In this document: one piece after another, positions 1 through 5,726 of the stretch
How positions within the stretch are numbered: the stretch's first letter is position 1
Layout of the letters: every line of letters starts with the position of its first letter
Source of the DNA: Deltaproteobacteria bacterium
GTDB taxonomy: Bacteria; Bdellovibrionota; UBA1018; UBA923
Reading direction: 5' to 3'
DNA length: 5,726 bases
Assembly: GCA_016194725.1 (NCBI GenBank)
Contig: JACQAW010000086.1
Location: forward strand, 1-5,726
Position numbers and translations under genes: made by a program
Notes under the pieces: model-generated
Databases searched by the model: none
The model's input: the letters and a program-made list of their open reading frames with translations, nothing else
Told to the model about the DNA's origin: nothing

Positions 1-1
1 G

Positions 2-1072
2 GCCTCGACCACCAATGCGCCAGTGCTGGCGCGCGCCTTGATTCCCTGCTTGATCGTGGGCTCGATTGTGCAGAACAACGACGTCATCAAGCTGCTCTCG
101 ATGTTGAAGGTGCTGGGCACCGAGGTCAAAAAGAATCGGGTCAAATGCCTTCTGCTGTCGAAGATCAAAAATCAGACCATCATCAAGACCTTCGAGGCAG
201 CCGGCTGCCACGAGTACATCGTCGAGCCGATCGCGGAGCGTTCGCTGAGATTCAAACTCGATCTGCAGACCAAAGCCATCGCCGGCCAGCGCAAGACCAC
301 CCGCCGCAACGAGCTTGCCCGCCAGGAGCCCGTCAAAACCGGCAAGGGCGGCGATGAGACCGTGTTGAAGAGCCAGGGCAAAGACGGCGTCGATAACGAG
401 GTGATGAACCAGAAGAAAGGCGAGGACGGCAAAGAGGGTGAAGTCTTTGTCTTCAAGGGCAACAAGGTAAAAAAAGACGGTAAGAAGTGGACCATGCGCA
501 TGAAGGGGCCCGACCCCAAAAATGGCGAATGGATGCAGATGAAGAAAACCGAGGACGGCGACACCCAGTGGCGCTTCATGGAAAAGAACGAAGACCCCAC
601 GAAGCCCAAGAAGCAAGGCGCCTACGAATATACCGGCGAAAAACCCAAGTTCACCAACGGCGAATGGGAGTTCGAAGGCGAAAAACCAAAGCTTGCGGTG
701 GTGGACGAGGATGGAAAGGAGCTGGAGTCCAAGCTGTCGGCCGATGCCGATGGCTTGAACATCGGAAAAGACGCTAAGCTGCCGGGCTGGAAAGTCAAGG
801 ACCACTTCAACGAGACCGACGCCGAGGTGCCTCTCAACGACAAGACGAATACGGAAGGGGAGGAAAAGAAAAAAGCCGGCGTGGCCACCGGACTCGATTT
901 TCGCGATTTCGAAATGAAAGATGAAGCGGCCAAGAAAGAGGCATCGGGACAGCCGAAAGAAGGCGAGACTGAAAAGCCGTCCTTGAATGCCAAGGGGCTC
1001 GACGGCGTAAAGAAGCCCGGTGTCGACTGGAAGAAGAAAGCCCAAAGGCACGGGTTTTGGCAGGCCTGGTGA
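2..1072 (+). CDS. N-terminal part of a large multidomain protein: degenerate receiver-like domain plus aromatic repeats (5' partial, frameshifted)
   Basis: The reading frame is open from the left edge. The first possible start is GTG at 23, but the receiver-like fold there is already in progress, so the true start lies upstream. Numbering from codon 23, residues 1-86 resemble the second half of a response-regulator receiver: strand 3 near CLIVGSI, strand 4 LLLS ending at Ser46, helix 4, and strand 5 YIVEPI at 65-70. The usual phosphoacceptor Asp aligns with Gly13, and the usual Lys before Pro is Glu68, so phosphorylation is unlikely. Residues 87-140 are a charged linker. Residues 155-223 hold five aromatic hairpin-like repeats, followed by Lys/Glu-rich sequence with a GLDFRDFEMKDE motif at 290-301. 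The last ten residues (after Lys339) look like frameshifted junk, and the product continues in the next frame. Role unknown; possibly a signalling scaffold (inference). Confidence 0.75.
   Translation, partial: ASTTNAPVLARALIPCLIVGSIVQNNDVIKLLSMLKVLGTEVKKNRVKCLLLSKIKNQTIIKTFEAAGCHEYIVEPIAERSLRFKLDLQTKAIAGQRKTTRRNELARQEPVKTGKGGDETVLKSQGKDGVDNEVMNQKKGEDGKEGEVFVFKGNKVKKDGKKWTMRMKGPDPKNGEWMQMKKTEDGDTQWRFMEKNEDPTKPKKQGAYEYTGEKPKFTNGEWEFEGEKPKLAVVDEDGKELESKLSADADGLNIGKDAKLPGWKVKDHFNETDAEVPLNDKTNTEGEEKKKAGVATGLDFRDFEMKDEAAKKEASGQPKEGETEKPSLNAKGLDGVKKPGVDWKKKAQRHGFWQAW
485..697 (+). repeat. Five degenerate aromatic beta-hairpin-like protein repeats
   Basis: Within the large protein, units begin with charged/small-aromatic-x-aromatic or hydrophobic patterns: KWTMRM, EWMQMK, QWRFME, AYEYTG and EWEFEG. 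They start at bases 485, 527, 566, 620 and 662 and are spaced 13-18 residues apart. Each is followed by a turn rich in Gly, Asp, Lys, Pro or Asn. NGEW occurs twice, encoded at 521-532 and 656-667. The pattern resembles a series of short antiparallel strands, as in aromatic-repeat binding modules. No named repeat family is assigned. Confidence 0.5.
890..925 (+). repeat. GLDFRDFEM short motif, copy 1
   Basis: Encodes GLDFRDFEMKDE in the disordered, charged part of the large protein, upstream of the frameshift. It differs from copy 2 mainly at third codon positions, so the peptide rather than the DNA appears to be conserved. It may be a docking peptide in a flexible linker (inference). Confidence 0.6.
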
Positions 1073-3356
1073 CAAGGCCAGCGAAAAAACCGACGAGAAA
1101 AGTCCAAAAGGCGCATTCAACGGCATAAAGACGGCGGCTGAAAAACAAAAAGATAAAAAAGCCACGGATGGGCTCGATTTTCGCGACTTCGAGATGAAGG
1201 ATGACCCGAAGGCGGAAAAAGACCAGCCGCGCGAGGAGCCCGAAAATGGGCTGAAAAAAAATTCCTCCAAATCCCATGACAAGGACGCGCCGACTCAGCC
1301 CGACAAGCCGCCACCCAAACCCAGGCTGGGCATGGGCATCAAGCCAAAAGAAGAAGACGCTGAGGGCAAGAAAAACAAGCTGGGCGAGCTGGCCGGTCTG
1401 GCGATGGATTTCAAAGACGAGAACGCCGGCTACGGCAAAACCGGCTTGAACGACAAAGAGGAGGCGCTGGGGGGCAAGGACGAAGCCAAAACCGAACACA
1501 TCAATTCGGAAAAGGCCTGGAAGGGGCACAATCTGAGCCCCGAAGAGCTCAAACGCAAGGGCAAGGAAAAGAAAGAGGACGAAGGGGGCGAGGGCCAGGC
1601 GGGCGGGCGCAAGAAAAAGCCCAAGGGTTTTGGCTCGGACGCCGGCGACGCAGAAAGCGACGGCGACGAGGACGATGACAGCCTGGGCGACGAGTCCCGG
1701 AATTTTCTCAAGAAAAAACGCGGAAAAGACGCTGTCGGAGAAAAGTTTGACTCCGATGACGACCCCAGCGGCGGCCGTTCGTTAGGCAGCAGTGGACCCG
1801 ACAAGGGCCGCAAGATGAACGCCCATGATTCCGACCAGGAAAAAGAGGACACTGGCGAAGACCAGCTCGTCGAGATGGACTCGGTCACCGCCCGCATGAA
1901 GGTCAAAGAAGGCGCGGAAGAGGTAAAGTTCGAATATCCGTTCGACCATTTCGGCGTCAGCACCGGCACCTGGGAGTCCACCGGCTCAGCCGACAAAGGG
2001 GGGGATGGCACCAAGATTTTCGTATTCGTCGACCCGGCCCTGCGCACCGACAAGAACAAGACGGTGGATTCGATCAAGGTTTGGTGGATTTACCGGGGCG
2101 AAGCGCGTCCCATGTTCGTCATCGTGGGCAAAAAGTGGGTCTGCAGGAAAACCGAGGCAAAAAAAATCGAGGGTTTCTCGAATCTCAGCGCGGGCACGCA
2201 GGCCTACCTGCTTTCGATTTCGCCCGCCGCCTCCATGAAACGCAAGGCCGAGGCTGCCGAAAAGCTCAAGGCCGAGGTCGACGAGAAAAAGAAGGCCAAA
2301 GACGAAGTGGCCAGGAAGCGCGCCGAAGAGGCCACGCAGATAGCCGAAAAGACGGCGACCGAGAAAAAGAAAAAACACGAAGAGAGCTTTGACGCCCTCA
2401 ATCTGAGGCGAAAACGCGCGGTAGAGGAAAATGCCAGCTCCGCCGAGGCCTCGGCTGAAAAGAAAAAGGCGCGCAACGACGAGGAAAATGCGGCGGCCGA
2501 CGCCGCGCTCGAGCAGAAAATCAGAAAGAAGCAGGTGCAGGGAGAAGCCGCCGCGGCCGAAGAGGAAACCAAAAAGAAGCTAGAGCAGGAAACCCTGGAC
2601 CTGGCCTCGGGCACGAAAACCCGGAAGCAGGACGGAGAGTCCAAAGACCGGCCCGAAGAGGCCGAGACGGAAGAGGAAAAAAAGAAAAAGCGCGAAAAAG
2701 GCCTGGTCGATGGCATCGATTTCAGCGGCTCGGGCATGATCGAATCCGAGAAAATGAATGCCGACAGCGTCGACCCGTTCTCCGACGCCGAAACGGGGGT
2801 ACCCAGCGAGCTGGAGTCGCTGCTCGACAAGGCCATCGAGCAGGCCCCGATCGCGGTAATTCCCGTGCGGCTGCCCTCAAGCCCCATGGTGGCCGTCGTG
2901 CTTTCCGAGATGCTGATGTTCTGCGACGGCAGGATTGCCGAGGCCATGACCAGGTATTTTACTTTCCTGTCCGGATGTTTTGGCGGCGCGAAGCTGGCCT
3001 TGTTCAGCGTGAATGGGCGCGTGGGCCGGTGTATTTCCTCGAACCACGAAGGGTTTCCGCTCGAGCACGAGGAGGATTTTTCGAAAACCATGTTGGCCAA
3101 GGACGCAATCGACAAGCGGACTGCGGTCGAGCATCCCAAGACTGCGGGAACGATTTTCTGCGCCGTCACCTCGCCGCCAGTGCGCGGAATCGCGGCCGCC
3201 ACGATTGGGCTGCTCGTCATCGAACCCCTGCCGCCGGCCAAGAGCATGGCTGGTAACGTGCGCTACCTGCACGGCGTGGCCCAGTGCCTGCGCGGGCCGG
3301 TGGATTACCTGGGCCGCGATGCGTGGAACAAGCCGCGCAAAAAGGCGGCCGCCTGA
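1020..3356 (+). CDS. C-terminal part of the same large protein: charged linker, beta domain, coiled coil, GAF-like domain
   Basis: The frame has a GTG at 1020, but no convincing ribosome binding site. I read it as the continuation of the preceding gene, entered at about base 1041. Numbering from 1020, residues 8-300 are low-complexity Lys/Glu/Asp/Gly sequence with a GLDFRDFEMKDD motif at 51-62, a related GLAMDFKDE at 126-134 and an acidic stretch near 207-226. Residues 300-402 form a folded, beta-rich segment with Trp/Phe strands (IFVFVDPA, KVWWIYRG, MFVIVGKKW). Residues 404-525 are an Ala/Lys/Glu coiled coil resembling the TolA stalk in composition. A GIDFSGSGM motif follows at 565-573. Residues 598-770 resemble a GAF domain, with helix, LALFSVNG strand, a TIFCAV strand, ATIGLLVIEP strand and a closing amphipathic helix. 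No signal peptide or membrane segment is visible here, which suggests a cytoplasmic protein. Its stop overlaps the start of the glycosyltransferase gene. Precise function is not recognised. Confidence 0.75.
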   Translation: MSTGRRKPKGTGFGRPGDKASEKTDEKSPKGAFNGIKTAAEKQKDKKATDGLDFRDFEMKDDPKAEKDQPREEPENGLKKNSSKSHDKDAPTQPDKPPPKPRLGMGIKPKEEDAEGKKNKLGELAGLAMDFKDENAGYGKTGLNDKEEALGGKDEAKTEHINSEKAWKGHNLSPEELKRKGKEKKEDEGGEGQAGGRKKKPKGFGSDAGDAESDGDEDDDSLGDESRNFLKKKRGKDAVGEKFDSDDDPSGGRSLGSSGPDKGRKMNAHDSDQEKEDTGEDQLVEMDSVTARMKVKEGAEEVKFEYPFDHFGVSTGTWESTGSADKGGDGTKIFVFVDPALRTDKNKTVDSIKVWWIYRGEARPMFVIVGKKWVCRKTEAKKIEGFSNLSAGTQAYLLSISPAASMKRKAEAAEKLKAEVDEKKKAKDEVARKRAEEATQIAEKTATEKKKKHEESFDALNLRRKRAVEENASSAEASAEKKKARNDEENAAADAALEQKIRKKQVQGEAAAAEEETKKKLEQETLDLASGTKTRKQDGESKDRPEEAETEEEKKKKREKGLVDGIDFSGSGMIESEKMNADSVDPFSDAETGVPSELESLLDKAIEQAPIAVIPVRLPSSPMVAVVLSEMLMFCDGRIAEAMTRYFTFLSGCFGGAKLALFSVNGRVGRCISSNHEGFPLEHEEDFSKTMLAKDAIDKRTAVEHPKTAGTIFCAVTSPPVRGIAAATIGLLVIEPLPPAKSMAGNVRYLHGVAQCLRGPVDYLGRDAWNKPRKKAAA
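1031..1049 (+). other. Single-base frameshift joining the two halves of the large gene
   Basis: The upstream frame reads Trp-Lys-Lys-Lys up to base 1039, then Ala-Gln-Arg-His and a TGA at 1070-1072. Dropping one base (the A/G around 1037-1040) gives AAG AAG AAG CCC AAA GGC, that is KKKPKGTGFG, and enters the 760-codon frame downstream. A near-identical KKKPKGFG is encoded at 1611-1634, and the GLDFRDFEMKD motif occurs on both sides (890-925 and 1170-1205). This strongly supports a single original frame. Whether it is a sequencing error or a real lesion cannot be told from one sequence. Confidence 0.85.
1170..1205 (+). repeat. GLDFRDFEM short motif, copy 2
   Basis: Encodes GLDFRDFEMKDD downstream of the frameshift. 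Eleven of its twelve residues match copy 1, while four of the shared codons use a different synonymous third base. Its presence here is a main argument that the two open frames are one gene. Confidence 0.6.
2709..2738 (+). repeat. Diverged GIDF..-GM motif, copy 3
   Basis: Encodes DGIDFSGSGM just after the coiled coil and before the GAF-like domain. It keeps the DG-[LI]-DF core and the final Met of DGLDFRDFEM but replaces the middle residues. An intermediate, weaker relative, GLAMDFKDE, lies at 1395-1421. The relationship of this copy is less certain than that of copies 1 and 2. Confidence 0.4.
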
Positions 3357-3358
3357 TG
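3342..3358 (+). promoter_or_regulatory. Shine-Dalgarno-like site and TGATG stop/start overlap
   Basis: The stop TGA at 3354-3356 of the large gene shares its A with the ATG at 3356-3358 of the glycosyltransferase gene. AAGG at 3342-3345 lies ten bases upstream of this ATG and can serve as a weak ribosome binding site. The later in-frame ATGs at 3374 and 3377 have no such site, which favours 3356. The overlap suggests translational coupling. Confidence 0.6.
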
Positions 3359-4582
3359 CGTCAATCTCAGTCCATGATGGAACGTCAGATCCTGTTTTAT
3401 TTTGACAATACCCGCCTGGGGCCATCGCAACGCGCGCTGCTGGCGCTGATCGATGCGCTGGGCGGCGAAAAATTCGCATTGAGGTTTCTGCTGCCCGACA
3501 CCGATGGGGCACTGTTCGCGGCGCTGCGCGCGCGTGGATTTGAGCCCGACGTGCTGGCCATGCCCGCGACGCTTCGACAGGCGCTGTCGAGCCGAGGTGG
3601 GGTGCGCGGCTGGCTTGCCGCGGCTTACGCTCTGCTGGCATACTATCGCAAGCTGTTTCGGTATTTCAAGATGTACGACTTTGGCCTGGTGCACTCGGAC
3701 GGCCTGCGCGCGCATCTGCTGACCATTGGCATCAAGATAAGGTTCAACGTGCCCCTCGTGTGGCAGCTGTGGAGCATCATGCCCCAGAGCCTGGGGCTGA
3801 GGCTTTTTTGCAACCTGGCCGCGGTTTTCAGCGACTATCTGGTGGCCAGCTCAATGTACGTGGCCCATCAGATGGGACGCAGCACCCGGTGGCGCAAACG
3901 CCTGAGCGTGCTTTACCGCGGTTATGATTCGGTGCGCCTGTCGCCAATAGCTGCTCCCGCCGCTCGTCCCGTGCTGGCGGCGGTATCTTCGCACGAAAAT
4001 CCCAATGGGTATAAAGTTTTTCTATTGGCATTTGCGCTGGCTCGCCGCGAGCTACCCGACCTTCGCGCGGTGGTGCTGGTCGAGGGCAGTGACCCGGCGA
4101 CGGTAACGAGGATCGAAGATTTTGGCCGCGCGCAGAACCTCGGCGATTTTTTAAGCGTGCAACCCATGTCGGCTGGCGACGGTGCCGTGGGCATCGCGCC
4201 CGAGCTTACCCGCCGCGCGGTGATGGCCTACGTGAACGCGAGCGTCGACCTGGCCCCGTTTCATTCTGACGTGGCCGAAGCCATGGGTGCCGGCGTGCCC
4301 GTGGTGGCTTCGCGAATCGGCGTGCTGGCCGAGCTGATTCTGAGCGAAAGCACGGGGCTGCTTTTCGCGCCGGGCGATGCCAAAGAGCTGGCAGTCGCGC
4401 TGGTGAGGCTGGCGACGGACCAGCAGCTGCGCTCGCAGCTGGCAATCAATGCCCGCCATGAGTTCACGGCTCGTTTCGGAATCCAGGCCTACACCCAGGC
4501 GATTGCCCGCATTTACGCGGACTATTTGCCCGCGGAAACCGGCGAGGCCGCCGAGAATTCCCCACAGAAAAAAGCAGCTTAG
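3356..4582 (+). CDS. GT-B fold glycosyltransferase, GT4-like
   Basis: Predicted 408-residue enzyme that would transfer a sugar from a nucleotide-sugar to a cell-envelope glycan or lipid acceptor; donor and acceptor cannot be read from the sequence. The N-terminal Rossmann domain starts with strand ILFYFDN (12-18) and GPSQRALLALIDAL, the counterpart of the donor/acceptor loop helix in GT4 enzymes. LVHSDG (111-116) matches the strand-loop that often holds His-x-His/Gly in this family. The C-terminal domain has a KVFLLAFALA helix near 220-229, a VVLVEGSD strand at 239-246, and the hallmark EAMGAGVPVVAS at 308-319, followed by Glu326 and GLLFAPGD at 334-341. Length is normal for GT4. The first Glu of the EX7E motif is absent because the segment before EAMG is about four residues short. 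No signal peptide is present. It overlaps the upstream gene by one base and is probably cotranscribed with it. Confidence 0.85.
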   Translation: MRQSQSMMERQILFYFDNTRLGPSQRALLALIDALGGEKFALRFLLPDTDGALFAALRARGFEPDVLAMPATLRQALSSRGGVRGWLAAAYALLAYYRKLFRYFKMYDFGLVHSDGLRAHLLTIGIKIRFNVPLVWQLWSIMPQSLGLRLFCNLAAVFSDYLVASSMYVAHQMGRSTRWRKRLSVLYRGYDSVRLSPIAAPAARPVLAAVSSHENPNGYKVFLLAFALARRELPDLRAVVLVEGSDPATVTRIEDFGRAQNLGDFLSVQPMSAGDGAVGIAPELTRRAVMAYVNASVDLAPFHSDVAEAMGAGVPVVASRIGVLAELILSESTGLLFAPGDAKELAVALVRLATDQQLRSQLAINARHEFTARFGIQAYTQAIARIYADYLPAETGEAAENSPQKKAA

Positions 4583-4593
4583 CCCTAGGCTAA
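4579..4593. other. Inverted repeat spanning both convergent stop codons
   Basis: TTAGCC-CTA-GGCTAA is a perfect 6-bp inverted repeat with a 3-base loop. The left arm contains the TAG of the glycosyltransferase (4580-4582), and the right arm contains the TAG, read as CTA, of the minus-strand gene (4590-4592). It could be a weak bidirectional terminator, but the stem is short and neither side is followed by a clear T-run. It may be coincidental. Confidence 0.3.
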
Positions 4594-5726
4594 TTCGGCT
4601 CGGTCAAAAGATCGCGGCGGGGCTCGGTCCATTCCGGGATACGCGTGGGGCAAACCTCATCGCTATTACGGACAGGAAGAACTACCGAGGCGAATCCGCG
4701 TCTGGTGCTGCCGCGGTCAAAGCGCAGGTCGCCCAGTATCATTCGGCCTTCTTTCGTAACGACCCACGCGGGCACGCGGCCAAAGCGCAGAAAGCCGGCG
4801 GCGAGGCAGGACTGCTGGTTGAGCTGTTTCAGGCCGGCAATCTGCGCCTGATACTGCTCAATCCAGAGCAGCTCGGGACGCAGGGGGCCTGGCACCGGCA
4901 CCAGCGGAAATTTATGTTTGGTGCCCGTGCGAATTTCGGGGCACTCCGCCGCGCCCAGGATGGTCGGCAGCGTCGCATACGTGCCGTGCCGTGCGAAATA
5001 CCAGCCCTTCAAGGATTCCACCGTCCAAAACGACCAGCACAGCGGATTCGCGGGCAAGGGTGTGAGCGCGATGTCCAGCACCCTGGTGCCCGGAAATTCC
5101 TTGAGCACCTGCTCGGTAATCGAGTGGCGCACCCGGGCCGAAACCACAGCGAAACTTCCGAGCAGCAAAAGCAGCGAGAGCAAGGTGGCGATGGAGCGGG
5201 CCGCGGGTTTGATTTTGGTCATCAGGCCGAGCAGCCAGCCCGTAAGCGCGACGACAATGAGGGTGAGCTGCCAGGGCACGAATCCGGTGAAAACGCAGGC
5301 CCCCACGCCCACGGCGAGCAGCACGCTGAAAAAAAGTTTTCCGCCCCTGCTGACGCTTTCGATAATCAGCAGCGGCAGCAGCGTGACCCAGATTGCCGGC
5401 TCGACGATGAAAATCGTGTCACCGTACATCCAGCGGTTGTTGAAGGGCCAAAGCGGATGCACGCCATAGGAGTTCAGGCCATCAAACGCGAGGTGAAGAA
5501 AGGGCCCAAGCAGAGCCAGGCCCAGGATCCAGTTGCGGTCGGATTTCGAAAAGGCGATTTTTTTGCGCCAGGCCCAAAGCCAGGCCAGTGCCGCGATAAG
5601 CAGGCCCTGCAGCGGAGCCAGCAGCAGCGTGTGGGTGTAGCCCCGATGTTGTAAGATATAGCCCAGCGGACCATTCAATTTGGAGGCGAGCAGAAAATCC
5701 AGGTCAGGCACGTTATTGCCGGCCAC
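4590..5726 (-). CDS. Multi-pass membrane protein of the YdjM/DUF457 'metal-dependent hydrolase' family (5' partial)
   Basis: At least 378 residues, read leftward; the frame runs off the right edge. The GTG at 5726-5724 is probably an internal Val, because family members normally have a further few dozen N-terminal residues before the PDLD motif. Counting from the edge, PDLD is at 7-10, HRGYTH at 27-32, HLAFDGLNSYG at 78-88 and PLWPF at 91-95. These conserved His/Asp motifs define the family and are thought to bind metal. Hydrophobic segments lie near 34-53, 66-82, 110-122, 131-149, 153-169 and 178-197, indicating an inner-membrane protein. Residues 200-378 form a soluble tail with the PLPANPLCW signature seen in longer members. 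The family's biochemical activity is poorly established, so 'hydrolase' is a label by homology. It is convergent with the glycosyltransferase gene, seven bases apart, so it belongs to a different transcript. Confidence 0.85.
   Translation of the reverse strand: MAGNNVPDLDFLLASKLNGPLGYILQHRGYTHTLLLAPLQGLLIAALAWLWAWRKKIAFSKSDRNWILGLALLGPFLHLAFDGLNSYGVHPLWPFNNRWMYGDTIFIVEPAIWVTLLPLLIIESVSRGGKLFFSVLLAVGVGACVFTGFVPWQLTLIVVALTGWLLGLMTKIKPAARSIATLLSLLLLLGSFAVVSARVRHSITEQVLKEFPGTRVLDIALTPLPANPLCWSFWTVESLKGWYFARHGTYATLPTILGAAECPEIRTGTKHKFPLVPVPGPLRPELLWIEQYQAQIAGLKQLNQQSCLAAGFLRFGRVPAWVVTKEGRMILGDLRFDRGSTRRGFASVVLPVRNSDEVCPTRIPEWTEPRRDLLTEPN

Noticed and set aside
1020..1072. Independent GTG start at 1020 for a separate downstream gene
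   Set aside because: No clear ribosome binding site, a start inside the preceding frame, and strong motif continuity across the junction favour one gene.
1031..1072. Programmed +1 frameshift of the prfB type
   Set aside because: The prfB mechanism needs a stop codon at the shift site. Here the first in-frame stop is about 30 bases downstream, and no upstream stimulator is evident.
834..2077. Minus-strand open frames at 834-1529 and 1430-2077
   Set aside because: They are the same antisense effect, with Ser/Phe/Leu/Arg low complexity and no motifs.
2204..3247. 347-codon open frame on the minus strand
   Set aside because: It is the Ser/Phe-rich antisense of the Lys/Glu-rich coding strand, an expected by-product of GAA/GAG/AAA/AAG codons, and has no recognisable domain.
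3284..3355. Earlier start for the glycosyltransferase within the large gene
   Set aside because: The extra 24 residues are the shifted reading of the preceding coding sequence and do not resemble a glycosyltransferase N-terminus; the ATG at 3356 fits the overlap and the AAGG.
3340..4590. Shared KKAA(A) C-termini of the two plus-strand proteins
   Set aside because: Both end in a short Lys-Ala tail, but it is too short and simple to be meaningful.
4449..5654. 401-codon open frame on the plus strand
   Set aside because: It lies opposite the membrane-protein gene. Its translation is Arg/Gln/Pro-rich with no domain, whereas the minus strand shows the PDLD, HRGYTH and HLAFDG motifs and membrane segments.

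Overview
The window looks like a chromosomal stretch of a GC-rich Gram-negative bacterium. It holds three genes and almost no intergenic space. The style of the first protein recalls predatory or deltaproteobacterial-type lineages (Bdellovibrionota, Myxococcota): a receiver-like N-terminus with an 'EPI' strand 5, followed by a very long Lys/Glu-rich body. That placement is inference only. I see no RNA gene, IS element, CRISPR array or phage gene.

Bases 2-3356 (+) hold one very large gene that is open at the left edge and read in two frames. Bases 2-1072 give the N-terminal part and 1020-3356 the rest. A single extra base near 1037-1040 separates them. Joining the frames there recreates a KKKPKG..FG segment that recurs further on, and a distinctive GLDFRDFEM motif lies on both sides of the break. 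The rejoined product shows about 1117 residues. In order these are a degenerate receiver-like domain, aromatic beta-hairpin-like repeats, a charged low-complexity linker carrying short conserved motifs, a beta-rich domain with no recognised family, a TolA-like Ala/Lys/Glu coiled coil, and a GAF-like C-terminal domain. I recognise no named family for the whole.

Bases 3356-4582 (+) encode a GT-B (GT4-like) glycosyltransferase. Its ATG overlaps the stop of the large gene (TGATG), so the two are probably co-transcribed and translationally coupled. This suggests, without proof, that the large protein acts with or regulates a cell-surface glycan.

Bases 4590-5726 (-) encode a convergent multi-pass membrane protein of the YdjM/DUF457 'metal-dependent hydrolase' family, with its N-terminus outside the window. 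Only seven bases separate the two convergent stop codons, and both stops lie in the arms of a small inverted repeat.
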